A DNA stretch of 64,000 bases from Riptortus pedestris (GCA_019009955.1 CM032230.1:7990001-8054000), one strand, 5' to 3'. Positions 43,536 through 55,562 are shown, counted from the first letter of the stretch. A program made the numbers and translations. Notes: generated by a model not told the origin, from the sequence alone.

Positions 43536-44158
43536 AACGTCAGTCCAGTATTGGCTGCGTTAACTAAGCAGATTTCCCACGTGCGTTAATATTTGCATTT
43601 ATTAAAAAAAGTAAATGTTGAACGAGAACAATGTTTGGTATTAGGCTTCAAATAATGTGCTTCATAAATATAACAGCCTATTGTTGCTTTGACATTAGTA
43701 GGAGTGGGGGTTTATTGAAGGCCTAAAACTGACAAGTGCAAATATCTCGGTTAATAATCAAGATAATGGGGAAAAACGTACATAACCACATTTATAGAAC
43801 TATACATTTACAATAAATTTGATTCTGTACAATTTTTTGTACCGACTCATAATAATGGGAGATAGTTCGAATTTTTCAAATTCACTATCCCCTCCCACTT
43901 TTCCGATTTCAGCCATTGACGAACTTATTCTTTCTTTCTAAATAAAACGACTAAATATCGATTTTGGTAACGATTAAACATAAATTGTGACCGCTAGAGT
44001 GTGATATATTTATCTGTTAAAATACGTATATATATTTTTGAACGGACCTCATTTTCATCATCTCCTGGGTAGGATCAATGAACATTTCATGAAATTTCTC
44101 GAAAATCGCGTCATGAATACGACGTCAAAAACTGATCCCTTAAGGGAAATCTGCTAAA
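43536..44158 (+). mobile_element. TA-core family copy, module B, near complete
   Basis: It opens cgtcagtccagtattggctg then cgttaactaagcagatttcc. Module B follows (gttaatatttgcatttatta, gtaggagtgggggtttattg), then the body (aaatatctcggttaataatc, ccgatttcagccattgacga, tgtgaccgctagagtg). The TA tract is nearly lost (cgtatatatattttt). It continues with gaacggacctcattttcatc and ends cccttaagggaaatctgcta. CACGTG at 43578-43583. A copy without an expanded core shows that the TA run is not needed for the rest to persist. Confidence 0.82.
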
Positions 44159-44269
44159 AGCCAAATATAGTTCAGTTTATATGTGCTTCTAATAAATTGT
44201 ACCGAGTGACACTGGTGGCAGCAGGTTAAGGCGTGGGATCATTTACCCTTCTATTTTTTTTTAAACCGA

Positions 44270-44530
44270 GTGAGAGAGAGATAGACAGACAGACAGACAA
44301 ACAGACAGAGTGTGCGTGCGTGTTGATGCTCTAGCAGTTACAAAATTTGTTCAATCGGAACCAAAATCGGTATTTAATATTTAAATATAAAACTAACGCG
44401 TGTTAATTGCTGAAATGGGAAGATCAGATACTGAAATTTAGACGGGGGGAATTTTGAGAATTCGAAATATCTCCATTATTAAACGGATGGTCTAATAATA
44501 GTATAGAACTTTTCTTTTGCAGCATTAATT
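44270..44530 (-). repeat. TA-core body fragment beside a (GACA)n tract
   Basis: After a GACA-rich tract (44283-44311), reversed family text: gttacaaaatttgttcaatc, gctgaaatgggaagatcaga, ttcgaaatatctccattatt. Confidence 0.55.
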
Positions 44531-45951
44531 CCCTATAATGTTTTTCCACCTAGTGTTTGATATTAAACTATTGTTCGGTCTCTATGGTGATATGGTACCA
44601 TTGATAACTTCAGACCTAATGGATGCCAGTATCACATAGGTTTTTTTTTTTTGAAGCGCAGATACAACGATTTAATATATGTCAACTAAGGCATCCCGGA
44701 AAATATAAATTACATTTATAAACATTTATTCTTTGGAAATTCTGGTTTTCAGAACCTTTGAGTACCAAGGAGCATATGCACAGGCACTGGGACTCTGCAG
44801 CCATATTCTACGTGGGGGATAACGTGACTTTTCGGACTGTGATTCAACATTGATGGAGTGTGACACAATAGGAATTGTAAATTATGACATGAATAAGAAA
44901 ATGTCTATAGAGTTTTAACATTGCGCAACTCTCTGTAAAAGATTCGATTAAATCATTCAAATAAAGTAAACAGCCATGAATAAAGGATGATATATCAAAT
45001 GTGGATTCAAATTTTCAAACGGGATTTACGTGAGATAAGGGAAATGTCGAAAAGGATTGTTGACTTGAGAAATGAAGGCGATACAGTGACATTTACACCA
45101 ATCAGCTGTTATGGCACATGGAGTCCGTATAATTCAATAATCAACTTCTGTTTTGACAGATCATTCTTCAAAGAGACCAAATGACATTTAGATTTCGTTT
45201 GGTAAAGAGGTAACGTTTGTTGGATACACTAGGCATGACTCAAACAAATTAATTATTTCTGTTGAAACAAGCAGAATATTTAGTGTTATATAACATTGCT
45301 CTTAAGAACAAATATACTTGAGGTACACCTCAACCGCCTAAAAAAAGTATAAAAATATTAAGAAATTTAGCATATTTCCCTGGAAAGAATGCAGCATTGA
45401 AGATGATACTGAAAACGTTCTTCTTTAATTTCTACAGACTCTTCGAAACGACAAAAATGTGCTTGGCTTAAAGTTTTAAACACACTGATGCACAACTTGT
45501 TAAACGTTTATCAAACAATGCTCCAATAGCAATTATTTTAGTTCCATCAAACTCGATAATGAAAGGTTTCGTGTAAAAAACGAATATCAAAAAATGAAAA
45601 ATCGTAGATACCTCTGTTATGTTTCGGATCACAAAATAGTGTATTGCAGGTTAGCAGCAAAAGATCAAAACAACTGAACAACAAAATGTGACTACTAATA
45701 GAAGAATACAAAACCGCAACGAAATATTAAATAAATATACGCAAACAACAATATTAAACAAAACTGAGAACACAATGAAAAAACAACATTATTAAGTACA
45801 ATTGAAAGTAATAATAAATAGATGATAATAGAGTATTATAAAAATTAAATTACATAGCAATAAAAGATCAAATAGTGGTCAAAATTAAAAAAAATTAAAT
45901 TAATAGATAAATAAAAAAATCACAAATTGAAAAAAAAAATCTATAAAACAG

Positions 45952-45993
<42 letters not shown>

Positions 45994-46245
45994 GCAAACA
46001 TTTATATGGAGTAGTAATATTATTCAATTTCGTTTGAAACGCAATTTTAAAATTATATCTTATTAGAGCAAAATTGTTGTGTCTATGTTTGTGATTTTTA
46101 AATACTGAATAATTATGGGTACGTATACTTTAGTCAGTATATCACGGGGTATTGCAAATGTTCACGTTTTCTGCAGTCTGTAAGTAAGTGGTGTATAGAA
46201 AGAGGTACATTTCATGAATTAAATAATATAATAAAAATATTGCGG
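44531..46245. other. AT-rich; one (CA)n tract
   Basis: (CA)n at 45954-45991. No gene or family repeat recognised. Confidence 0.5.
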
Positions 46246-47168
46246 AGTTAGCAGATTTCCCTTAAGGGACAAGGGGGTGATGCGATTTTCGAATTCGATC
46301 TTACTCCGGACGAAAATGAGGTCCGTTCGAAATTATATATATATAATATTTGTCTGATAACGATCTAGAGGTCGCAATTTGTGTGGGATCGTTAGCTATC
46401 TCAACATTTAAGAGTTTTATGTAATAAGAAAGATCAAGTTTGTTAATAGCTGAAATCGGAGCATTGGGAGAAGGGATTAGAGGAGGTAATTTTGAAAATT
46501 TGAAATATCAACGTTACTATAAGTCTGAAAAATTGAACATAACTAATCTTATTGAAAATTATATTATCCATAATTGTTCTAATATACATTCTTTATCTAT
46601 CTCAAATATGAACCTATATGTTCCCATTTTTTTTTTTAATTTTCAGCCTTCAATGAACCACTTCATTGTCATAGCACGTTATGAATACGTCAGCATATGA
46701 ACCGTCTTAATTGAAGCTGAAATTCCAAATATAGGATTCAAAAAATCTTTTCTAGATTAAGTTCATGCAAATACGATTTGATGACCCCCTCCCTCCTTTT
46801 GTTCTTACATTACTAAAACTAGAGTGATTGAGATTCTGGTTCATTATAAATTTTAGCACTAGATATAGTAAATAGTTTTCAATAAAACTAATATATCATA
46901 TTCAGATATATTTCAGTAATTTTTTTCCTTTCCAGTCAATTATATTTCTATATTTGAGCTTTGGGAGGTTAGCTGACCTATTGTTTACAATTCCGACGCT
47001 TTCCGTTGTGTAGGTTATTAAAATGTAGATTGACTGAAAGATTTCTCATTGTCATTTGTATTTGTTCACTTAATATTGGCGTTAAGTGTAAATGTATGTA
47101 GACATATCTATTAAACTTCAGGTAGGATATCTGGTTAGTTTACGCAGCCCCTGCGTGACGGACTTTTT
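46246..47168 (-). mobile_element. TA-core family copy, long form (modules C+B), reversed
   Basis: It opens gttagcagatttcccttaag. A short TA core (46336-46348) and aacgatctagaggtcgcaat come next, then the reversed body (ctgaaatcggagcattggga, ttaccg-like gttact), module B text (ttttcagccttcaatgaacc) and module C text matching 2720-2985 (atatcatattcagatatatt). It ends tagtttacgcagcccctgcg and tgacggacttttttg. Confidence 0.8.
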
Positions 47169-47194
47169 TGGTACTGGTGACCTCCACCAACTAC

Positions 47195-47540
47195 AGTAAA
47201 CTAAGCAGATTTCTCAAGTGCTAGGAATTGTAACTAACAACATCACCTATTCTCGATTTGTTCTGGAAATGAGATCTTTTTTATTGAGTGGCTCAAAATG
47301 GAAATCGCGTGACTAGTTAAAGGATCTCAGGAAGTCTAGCAAACTAAAAAAACTAAACAAATATCTCAGTATTGGTGTTAGGGAATAAATGTCTAGAACA
47401 ACAAATGTAGATAATTAAATTCTTAACTAGTTATACTACAATACATTTTTTGATATGATTCATAATATACTAGGTTTGAATCTTCTCTACTACCACCCTT
47501 GAAAACAATCCTTTCCTTTTCCTTCAGGGAAATCTGCTAA
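47195..47540 (+). repeat. degraded TA-core copy
   Basis: Tips are recognisable at both ends (taaactaagcagatttctca; ttccttcagggaaatctgct), with a much altered interior (atatctcagtattggtgtta, gatatgattcataata). Confidence 0.6.
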
Positions 47541-47844
47541 TACTAAATCGATATACATCTCAAAACGCTCAATTCACAGAGTTTTATTGATTTCGTAAGG
47601 CCAGTGACAGGAGCTATATTGGTTTAGGATAAGAATTTCAAATATCTCCCGTGGATTACAGTCCACTGATAAGAGACGTTATCAATTGGAAATACTGTTG
47701 ACATAACATTTTCAAACGTAAACACAAATTACAAAATATTATATACACTGATGGTATCTTTTGCCATAAACACCTAAACATAGACTGTTCTAGGGAACGA
47801 CATTAGAGCAGGTATATCAATTTCTATATGACAGATATATACCT

Positions 47845-47972
47845 CAGGTTAGCTATGTGAGTTAAAGCGTTGTTCTTTATCTCACATGGTAAACCCAGAC
47901 TGGCGAGTTCGATCCCGCCTGAGCAATAGGAATTTATTTAGTAACGAACTCATTAAATAAAATCCTTAGTCC
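47845..47972 (+). repeat. tRNA-derived SINE, head part
   Basis: ctcaggttagctatgtgagt, taaagcgttgttctttatct, cacatggtaaacccagactg, then the B box gcgagttcgatcccgcctga and the start of the body (gaactcattaaataaaatcc). It stops at about 47972 where a TA-core body begins. Confidence 0.78.
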
Positions 47973-48169
47973 CACCAATCATACAATTTTTCGACCTGAC
48001 GCATAATAACGGAGATTTTTTGAATTTTCGAAATATACCCCCAAACACCCCCCCCCCTTCCACTTTTCGGATTTCAGCCGCTTACGAATTTGATCTTTAG
48101 TTACATAAAACGTTTAAATATCGAGTTTGGTAGCGGTCAACCAAAAATTGTGACCGCTACAGCGGCAAC

Positions 48170-48212
<43 letters not shown>

Positions 48213-48560
48213 CACACAAAAACACACACACACACACACACACATTTATATACCCTGATATGGATTTATAGAGCTTGAAACACGTTGCGGAATTGAATAA
48301 AACTTATGTTTTAGATAAGCGTTCATGAAAACTGATGAAGAAAATAAGCGTTCATTTATTCACCCAATATGGCTGCATTTTCAAGCAATTTAAAAAGCAA
48401 TGTAGATGACCCTACATTAAAGAATATGTATACATACAGTTTTGAACGGACCTCATTTTCGTCATCTCCTGGGTATGATCGATGGACATTTGAGGAAATT
48501 TTTGAAAATTAGTTCATGAGCACGTCTTCAATATCTGATTTACCTTTAGGGTACCAATTA
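47973..48560 (+). mobile_element. TA-core copy, 5' truncated, with (CA)n core
   Basis: Body from tttttcgacctgacgcataa, then gatttcagccgcttacg and ttgtgaccgctacagcgg. (CA)n at 48173-48243 in place of TA, an inserted stretch, then gaacggacctcattttcgtc, tgatcgatggacatttgagg and a worn 3' palindrome (gatttacctttagggtac). Confidence 0.7.
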
Positions 48561-48929
48561 AAAAGTTAGTTACCGTGACCGGTTTGTTAAAATATTCAAT
48601 GATTTTTGGTATAAAGTGTTCAGCTTTTGTGGATATTGTCAATTTCTATTGCCATTTAAGTAGTGTGTTTGTCACTAACTGTCATATCAAATACTTTTTT
48701 GTCATTTTGTTGTAACATTCTGGAATAGTTGAGTTTCGAGAAGCAGATAACACTGCATTATCGTCTGGATAGTTCCCCTATTATTCCAGAATGTCATTTA
48801 ATCCATAAAAAAAATGAATATTTTTGTCGTCCTGTTATAAGTGTTAATCGTGTTTCTTCAGTTCGTGGGTCATGGATAGTTTTAATGAATGTACTTCCTT
48901 AATCACTGGAAATAAACTTATATTAATAA

Positions 48930-48940
48930 ACAAGTAAACA

Positions 48941-49022
<82 letters not shown>

Positions 49023-49140
49023 GAACCGACTTCATTTTTTCAATTTCCTAGAAAGAGTATCAAAGGGCTTTTGAAAATATTTTTCGATAATCGTGTCATG
49101 AGTAAAATCTCAATTTCCTTAAAGGGAAGACAGCTAAAAG
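48930..49140 (+). repeat. TA-core 3' part
   Basis: (TA)n at 48941-49017, then gaaccgacttcattttttca, a gtcatgagtaaaatctc segment and tccttaaagggaagacagct then aaa. Confidence 0.62.
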
Positions 49141-49735
49141 AACAGATATAACAAAAAATATGAGGACCTCTAAATGGACCTGAGAGATTCTGTTGAATAT
49201 GAAGGAGTGTTCACATACCCCAGTTGCCCCCACAAAGGAAATCTGCTAAAATAGAATTGCAGCACCAATAGCCTTAAGCAAATATTCTATAGATGGTCAT
49301 CAAGTTGCTATAATTAACATTGGCAAAATCAAGTTGCAATACATTAACATTGGCAGTGAATGTTGTGTGAATGTTAGTTACCAACAAATGTCAAGCTGCT
49401 CTAAAAGAGCCATTATATTAATGATTCAATATTTTTATATTAATGTACAACATACAATTATGACAACAGCATTTCCGTGTCCCAGGTGTGCGTGCAAACA
49501 TTTTGCAAAAGATTTGCCCTTTCGCGGATTTTGCAATCTCTTCTTCCGACGACACGATTTTTTTCTTCGTACACATCCATCAGGATAAGCAATGGACGTG
49601 GATTAGAACTTGGATTAATCCTCTACTGGGATTAGTGTAGTTCCGGTTGGCATATCCAAGGACTGGAGATTGCTGGCAGGGATTTTCCCCGAAGAAAAAA
49701 AAACTTTGATTACTATGTTGTAGATCCAGCGCGTG
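49141..49735. other. no clear feature
   Basis: A tip-like cccacaaaggaaatctgct lies at 49229-49247. The rest is unassigned. Confidence 0.4.
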
Positions 49736-49739
49736 ATTT

Positions 49740-50120
49740 CACCAGCATTCTACTGACGGAATATAAACATAGCTAAATGCCCTCGAGGCAGACAAAACTG
49801 AATAAATAAACGCAGTCCATCGATAAACATTATCACATAGAAAGATAATACCGTATAGGTAGACAGAACTTACCCAATAATTAAACACGGTCCATCGATA
49901 AATAATGCCCCAAAGATAGATAATTCCCACCAGGTAGACAGAATTTGCTCAATAATTAACCACAGTCCATCGATAACCACTGACCGTTAAATAGATAATG
50001 CCCTATTGGTAGACAGAATTTACAAAATAATTAAACACGGTCCATCGATAAATTTTGTCTCATTGATAGATATATCAACTATACCTTATTTCAACTATAA
50101 TTAGACATCGTGCCGTCGGT
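49740..50120. repeat. ~76-bp tandem repeat, first part
   Basis: Units share aggtagacagaatttgc, aataattaa-ca-cggtcc and atcgataa. Starts of the best units are near 49858, 49933 and 50009, giving a period of about 76 bp; earlier units are shorter. The array is cut by a TA-core insertion and seems to resume at 50745. Confidence 0.75.
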
Positions 50121-50138
50121 AAGCATTGTTCCAAAGAT

Positions 50139-50745
50139 AGAAAGTCCGTCACGCAAGGGCTGCGTAAACTAAGCAGATTTCCCACGTGAAGTTCTACAAT
50201 AGAGAAATTTCAGAATAGAGAGTCAAACAGTTACGGGAACGGCCCGAACTAGCTCTTGACGGAAACTCACGACTAAACCCGAAGTTAGCCGAACTCATCT
50301 CAGAAGGTGAAATCAGAAGAATGCAAATATCTCGGTTAATATTCAAGATACAGAATAAATGTATATAACATTATTTATAGTAAATATAATTTGCAATAAG
50401 ATTGATTCTATATAATTTTTCGATCCGACGTATAGTAACGGAGATATTTCGAATTTTCGAAAATCCTCCCCTTTAAACCCCCCCTCCCACTGGTCCGATT
50501 TCAGCCATTAACGAACTTGATCTTTATTTTTGCTAAAAAGTTTTAATATCGAGTTTGGTAACGATAAAACGAAAATTGCGGCCGCTAGACCGTTAACAGA
50601 CAAATATATATATATATATATATATAATATATATATTAATATAAAATTTTGAACGGACCTCATTTTCGTCATCTCCTGGGTAGGATTGATGGACATTTGA
50701 AGACATTTTTCGAAAATCGCGTCATGAGTACGACCTCAATAATAC
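50139..50745 (+). mobile_element. TA-core family copy, module A, inserted in the 76-bp array
   Basis: Sharp 5' end: gtccgtcacgcaagggctgc. Module A, full body, gcggccgctagaccgttaac, a short (TA) core at 50604-50633, gaacggacctcattttcgtc, gattgatggacatttgaaga, gtcatgagtacgacctcaat. It stops before the terminal palindrome. CACGTG at 50183-50188. Confidence 0.85.
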
Positions 50746-51200
50746 CGCCCTGTATGAAGGTAGACATTGCCCAATACATGAATACCTCCTTATAGATAGA
50801 AATATATTGTTTAATAGACGGATTCCATCCTTACAGATATAAAGACACTATCCCTCTATTCCTATTCCGTTGAAAGACACTACTCTAAAGGTAGATTCAT
50901 TTTGTCCCGTAACTTCTTATAAATTGAAATACACTGGCCCATTGTTACATACCCTCCTTAAGTAGATATTGCTACATAAGAAGATAGATGTTATCCAATA
51001 GATTGATACCTCCTTAATATAGAAAGGCAATGCCCCATGGTTTAATTTCCTCCATTGGTAAATACTGCACTATGAGAAGATAGAAATTTTTCAATTAATG
51101 GCTGTCCCCTTAAAAATAGATTGACACGACTGTATTGTTGCAATTTCTCCATAGAATTATTTCTATCCCCCAAGGCAGGTACTGCCCTATTAGCAGATCA
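50746..51200. repeat. degraded continuation of the tandem repeat
   Basis: Recurring gaaggtagacattgcccaat, agataaagaca-like and 'tgccc' segments spaced by 60 to 80 bp. Much more divergent than the first part. Confidence 0.5.
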
Positions 51201-51204
51201 GGAT

Positions 51205-51231
51205 ATGACAACAATGAGGTCCGTTCAAATC

Positions 51232-51270
<39 letters not shown>

Positions 51271-52078
51271 CTATTAACGCTTCAGTGGTCACAATTTTTG
51301 TTTGATCGTTGCCAAATTCAATATTTAAACGTTTTATGTAAAACTAAATATCGAATTCGTTAGTGGCTGAAATCCGACAAGTGGGGAGAGGAAGGTATTT
51401 CGAAAATTCTAAATATCTCCTTTATTAAGGGTCGGATAAAACATTTTATAGAACCAATATTATTAGAAATTTAATATTCTATAAAATTATTATACGAGAT
51501 ATTTACATATTTCAGCTTTCGGGGATCTGTAAACTACCGTCACTTCTCATGACATTCTAACAATTTGCTGTTATACCATGAATGAATTTATTAAAAGGGT
51601 AAATATTAAATAACTTTTTCATTTGCAGTTTTACTTTGTGAGATATATACAAATTTGTTGCGTGATTACGTCACCAATTAAGAGTTAAAGCTCTTGTCTC
51701 AAAAATGATTATTTTATCTATACTTTACAAGATATTCAACCGTTTCAGACAACACTGTCTGTCATATTTGTTATTGCCTGTAATCCAGGGATTGTTATTG
51801 GATCTGGAATAGAGGGGAAGGTATTTGAAAATTAAAAATATTTTCGCTATTATAAGTTGGATTGTGAAATGTTATATTACCAATCTTGTTAAACTACTGA
51901 TGTTCTGCAATTGTAGTGCAATGCATTTTTTTCGTAAATCAAATATTAAACGACCCCCCCCCCCTGGACCCCTTTTTTCTTGGGTTTTTTTTACATAAAC
52001 ATAGGGAATCAGTAGTGTGTTATACCAACACGTGGAAAATCTGCTAAGTTTACGCAGCCTCTGCGTGGCGGTCTTTTA
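51205..52078 (-). mobile_element. TA-core copies, reversed: module B part followed by module D part
   Basis: caatgaggtccgttcaaatc, (TA)n at 51236-51267, ttgtttgatcgttgcc, gctgaaatccgacaagtggg, and module B text to about 51670. A second reversed body with module D follows (51720-52078), ending ggaaaatctgctaagtttac then gcagcctctgcg. It may be two elements. Confidence 0.68.
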
Positions 52079-52684
52079 GATTGATTAGCTTTGCCACATC
52101 AGTACACATTGTCGTATTGATAGACATTCCCCAAAATGTCGATGCCCACTAGGTTTATTGGGAAGGACTTAAACAGACCTTCTGACTTTGAGCAAACGCC
52201 ATTCAGCAGATAGAATCGACACTCAAATATTAGGCTCTTGTATTTCTTAATCTATTGACAGGTTGGTTAAAAATTACACCGGCTAAGCTTTTCTTATCAA
52301 TGTCTATGGCTTTATCTAATATAAACATATCGTGAGTATTTAGATTTGTTCAGAAACACTCAAATAGTTTCAATTTTCGATTTATACTTTATATATACTT
52401 GGAACAGACGGCGCATCCATCACAATATGAATTTCATAACACATTGTTAAATTACTTTATTACCAATTTGATACTCAGATTGAAAAATATGTTTGTTATC
52501 TTTGAAACTCTTAAAGGAATTAAGAATCTAGGAATAAAATGAAGTAATGCGTACTCATAGTTACTTAGATCTGAAATAATGGACGTACAAAATAGGCTTT
52601 TAAATTTTAACAGTAAAGTATTTCATGAAGAGTTTATACTGAAATAGGAATATTTCTGAATTATGAAGTTTTATTTAAAATGGA
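52079..52684. other. AT-rich, no clear feature
   Basis: Nothing recognised. Confidence 0.5.
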
Positions 52685-52685
52685 A

Positions 52686-53116
52686 AACGTCCGTCACGCA
52701 TGGACTTCGTAAACTAACAAATTCCCCACGTGCGTCACGTATTTACATTTATCTCAAACATTAAAAGTTCAAGGAAAACAATATAAGGTATATATGCTTC
52801 AAATAAAGTGCTTCATAATATAACAGCTTATTGTTGATATGACATCAGTAGGAGTGGGGCTGAAACTAAAGGCCAAAAACTAAAAAATGAAAATATCTCG
52901 GTTAATAATCAAGATAGTGAAAATACGCACATAGCAACATTTATAGAGTATTACATTTGCAATAAAATCGGTTCTATACAATTTGTCGATCAGGCGCATA
53001 AGTATGGAGATATTAATAATTCTCAAAATTTCCCCTCCCTTTAAACCTCTTTAGTTTTTTATAAAACACATGAATATCAATTTTCTATCAAAACTGCAAC
53101 AGCTAGAGACAGACAA

Positions 53117-53171
<55 letters not shown>

Positions 53172-53285
53172 CCTCATTTTCGTCATCTCCTGGGTTGGAT
53201 GGATGGACTTTTGAACAAAAGCTTCGAAAATCGAGTCATGAGAAGCGACCTGAATAGCTGATTTCCTTTAGAGAAATCCAGTAAT
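52686..53285 (+). mobile_element. TA-core family copy, module B
   Basis: It opens gtccgtcacgcatggacttc. Module B (cacgtatttacatttatctc, gtaggagtggggctgaaact), body (aatatctcggttaataatca), a short (TA) core at 53133-53167, tgagcctcattttcgtcatc, a ggatggatggacttttgaac segment, and a worn 3' tip (gatttcctttagagaaatcc). CACGTG at 52727-52732. Confidence 0.8.
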
Positions 53286-53755
53286 GCCACACTACTGATC
53301 TCGTCTCACCATATTAGTTTCTATCCCTAAGAAAATACCCTATGAGTCCAAGTGGGGGTTTTCTAGTGACGAATAAATGGTAAAATATCGAGTATGATAA
53401 AGAACAAATAAACATTTTCGAGTTAATAATCAAATTTCACTTGATGTCGTCATCGGACAAGAAATAGATACTCGCAACTTTCATAAGGCCTGTCGACAAA
53501 AATATTCGTTATTTAAGCTTGAAATAAAACGTTTCAAAATATATGTAATTATTATTAACGTTCAATGACTGAAAGTGGGGTTTAACTGAGGGATGAAAAT
53601 TAAAAAATGCATATATCTTGGTTAGTTAATATATGAGATACAGAAAAAAAAAAAAACAGAGAATAATATTTATAGAAAATTAAATTCACATTACGATTGA
53701 TTATACACAATATATCGATCCAAGTCATAATAACGGAGATATTTTGAATTCTGGA
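53286..53755 (+). repeat. degraded TA-core relative
   Basis: gaataaatggtaaaatatcg, a gtcgtcatcggacaag segment, actgaaagtggggtttaact, gcatatatcttggttag, ccaagtcataataacggaga. Ends unclear. Confidence 0.5.
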
Positions 53756-54400
53756 CATGGGAATTAGTTAGAATTGTGTAGAGATGGCTTTGGACCTAGT
53801 ATGGGGTGGTGTTGTGCAAGAGCTAGGCTCTAGGCTTGGGCAAGGTCAGGATAGGAGCTCACGTGACCTCTCTCCAAGCAGCCACTGGTCTCGTGATCTA
53901 CTCCTCGTATCCTCTACTAAATATACAGCACATCCTCCAATGACTCAGAGGTGACGTCTTCAAGTCATATTGTTCCCTATTTCCTCTTAAGTGAAAACCA
54001 TAAGCCAAGAAAATTTTAAGCTGGACATTTTAAATGATTTGTAATATCATAGCTGAAAGTGATGAAAGCCTGACAAGCAGGTGCCACGCTCGCTGGTTGC
54101 AAGAGTCAGACTGGTTCTAAGACCCTTTAGGTCAACACACAGGACGTTAGGTAGGTTTCCTCTCTCTCTCTTCTTCATTCTTGTCATAATACACTTAAGA
54201 ATTTTTCTTCATTGTATTATCCTATATTGTCTAGGTTAAGTATTTTTGAGGTTTTTATTTTTCGAACTTCAGGATTTATTTAGTGAATAAACTTGCCTAT
54301 TAATTATGTCAAAGGTTTTTTAATGTGCTGTTATTAAGTTTTAGGAATGATAGTTTTTATTGTATTAACTATTCGTATATGTAATATTTTTTTACTTAAA
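53756..54400. other. GC-richer unclassified block then AT-rich sequence
   Basis: 53760-54000 is GC-richer (for example gtgcaagagctaggctctag) without a recognised family. The remainder lies just beyond the end of the Penelope-like element. Confidence 0.35.
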
Positions 54401-54404
54401 TATA

Positions 54405-55562
54405 CTCGTAGACTTCCACGGTCCTGGTCATTAATACTATTAAGGTCTTCGGGTCTTGACCGTGTCTTCATATTGGTTGCCAACGTTTCGCTAGACATGC
54501 TACTAGCTTCCTCAGGGCTATCTCTGAGACTGAAGAGTTGTTAGTTCATCTCTGGTATATATTTGAGTCTTATCCGGTTTCCTTGGGCGGAGTCTTCCCT
54601 TCCAGGTGTCTACGGATACTTGGTCCGGTGGTCGTTCATCGCCTATACCGTCGTTTTCGTTTCGTTTTGGAGGTCTCTGTGGAATTACCGGCTTCCAGAG
54701 TTTGCTGAGTTTGTATCCATCCTCTCTATTGAAGTTGTTAGGACATTTCGCTATTTCTATAGCTTCTCGAACCAGTCTTTCTTGGTAACGGTCAACCTTT
54801 GCCAGTACCTTGACTTCATCGAATTTAATGTTGTGTTTGGTTTCCCAGAAATGTTCCGCTATGGCTGATTCTTCTGTCCGAAACTTTTTTAAACTCTTGA
54901 TGTGCTCGGCGACCCTGGTGTTTATCAATCTGCCGGTCTGGCCAATGTATTCTGAGCCGCAGGAACATGGTATGCTGTATATCCCCGGGATTTTTGTGTG
55001 GAGTTTATCTTTGCAGCTGGGTAATATCTGAGCTATTTTCCTATCAGTGCCAAATGCTGTTTCTATGCCTTGCTTCTTGAGTATCCTAGAGATCTTCTCG
55101 GTCGTACCTTTAACAAAAGGTATTACGGCTGTTTTCCGGATTTCCTCTTCATTTGTTCTTGTCTTCTTTTCTTTTTTCTTTTTGAATTGATTTCTGATTT
55201 CCTCTTTTCCGTAGCCATTCTTTAGCAGAGCAGTCATCAAGTGTCGTTTTTCCTTTGGGAGGTTCTGTGGCTCTGAAATTCTCTCAGCTCTAGCGACCAA
55301 TGTACGAATTATCCCATTCTTCTGTGCTGGATGGTGATGAGATCCAGCGTGTAGGTATCTGTTGGTATGTGTTGGTTTTCTGTAAACCGCATGCCCCAGC
55401 TGTCCGTTTGGTTTCCTTTCCACCAGAACATCCAGAAATGGAATCTTCCTCTCACGTTCGATCTCCATCGTGAACTCAATGTTGGGGTGTATTGAATTAA
55501 GATGCCGCAGAAATTATTCTAAAGTCTTCTCTCCATGTGGCCATATGACGAACGTGTCAATT
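54405..55562 (-). mobile_element. Penelope-like retroelement, 5' truncated
   Basis: Runs from a break at about 55562 to the 3' segment near 54405 (agaccgtggaagtctac with small changes). The coding part is given separately. The terminal part on the minus strand has CTGAGGA (54515-54509), A, gctagtagcatgtctagc and GAAA (54489-54486), then cgttggcaaccaat. The stem gctag/ctagc is perfect. The upstream cut falls at the reverse transcriptase active-site region: only the last residues of the usual YxDD-T box remain. 5' truncation is typical of target-primed insertion. Confidence 0.85.
54518..55468 (-). CDS. Penelope-like polyprotein remnant: RT C-terminus and GIY-YIG endonuclease
   Basis: 316 codons, the longest open frame in the window. 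Residues 1-50 are the end of the reverse transcriptase (IPFLDVLVERKPNGQLG, then VYRKPTHTNRYLHAGSHHHP). A basic linker follows with a KKKKEKK run near residue 95. Around 160-195 is the GIY-YIG nuclease: IPGIYSIPCSCGSEYIGQT with the following R (GRLINTRVAEH) and a conserved E in KFRTEESAIAEHFW. These are the known nuclease motifs of this class. Upstream the frame continues to about 55559 (DTFVIWPHGEKTLE) with one in-frame stop after that Glu, so Met at 55468 is not the original start. The element can no longer be autonomous, since the catalytic half of the reverse transcriptase is gone. Confidence 0.88.
   Translation of the reverse strand: MEIERERKIPFLDVLVERKPNGQLGHAVYRKPTHTNRYLHAGSHHHPAQKNGIIRTLVARAERISEPQNLPKEKRHLMTALLKNGYGKEEIRNQFKKKKEKKTRTNEEEIRKTAVIPFVKGTTEKISRILKKQGIETAFGTDRKIAQILPSCKDKLHTKIPGIYSIPCSCGSEYIGQTGRLINTRVAEHIKSLKKFRTEESAIAEHFWETKHNIKFDEVKVLAKVDRYQERLVREAIEIAKCPNNFNREDGYKLSKLWKPVIPQRPPKRNENDGIGDERPPDQVSVDTWKGRLRPRKPDKTQIYTRDELTTLQSQR

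Noticed and set aside
48173..48278. His-Thr repeat frame as a coding sequence
   Set aside because: Translation of a (CA)n tract.
49740..50120. CRISPR or satellite centromere array
   Set aside because: Only a few diverged 76-bp units; no spacers and far too short for a centromeric array.
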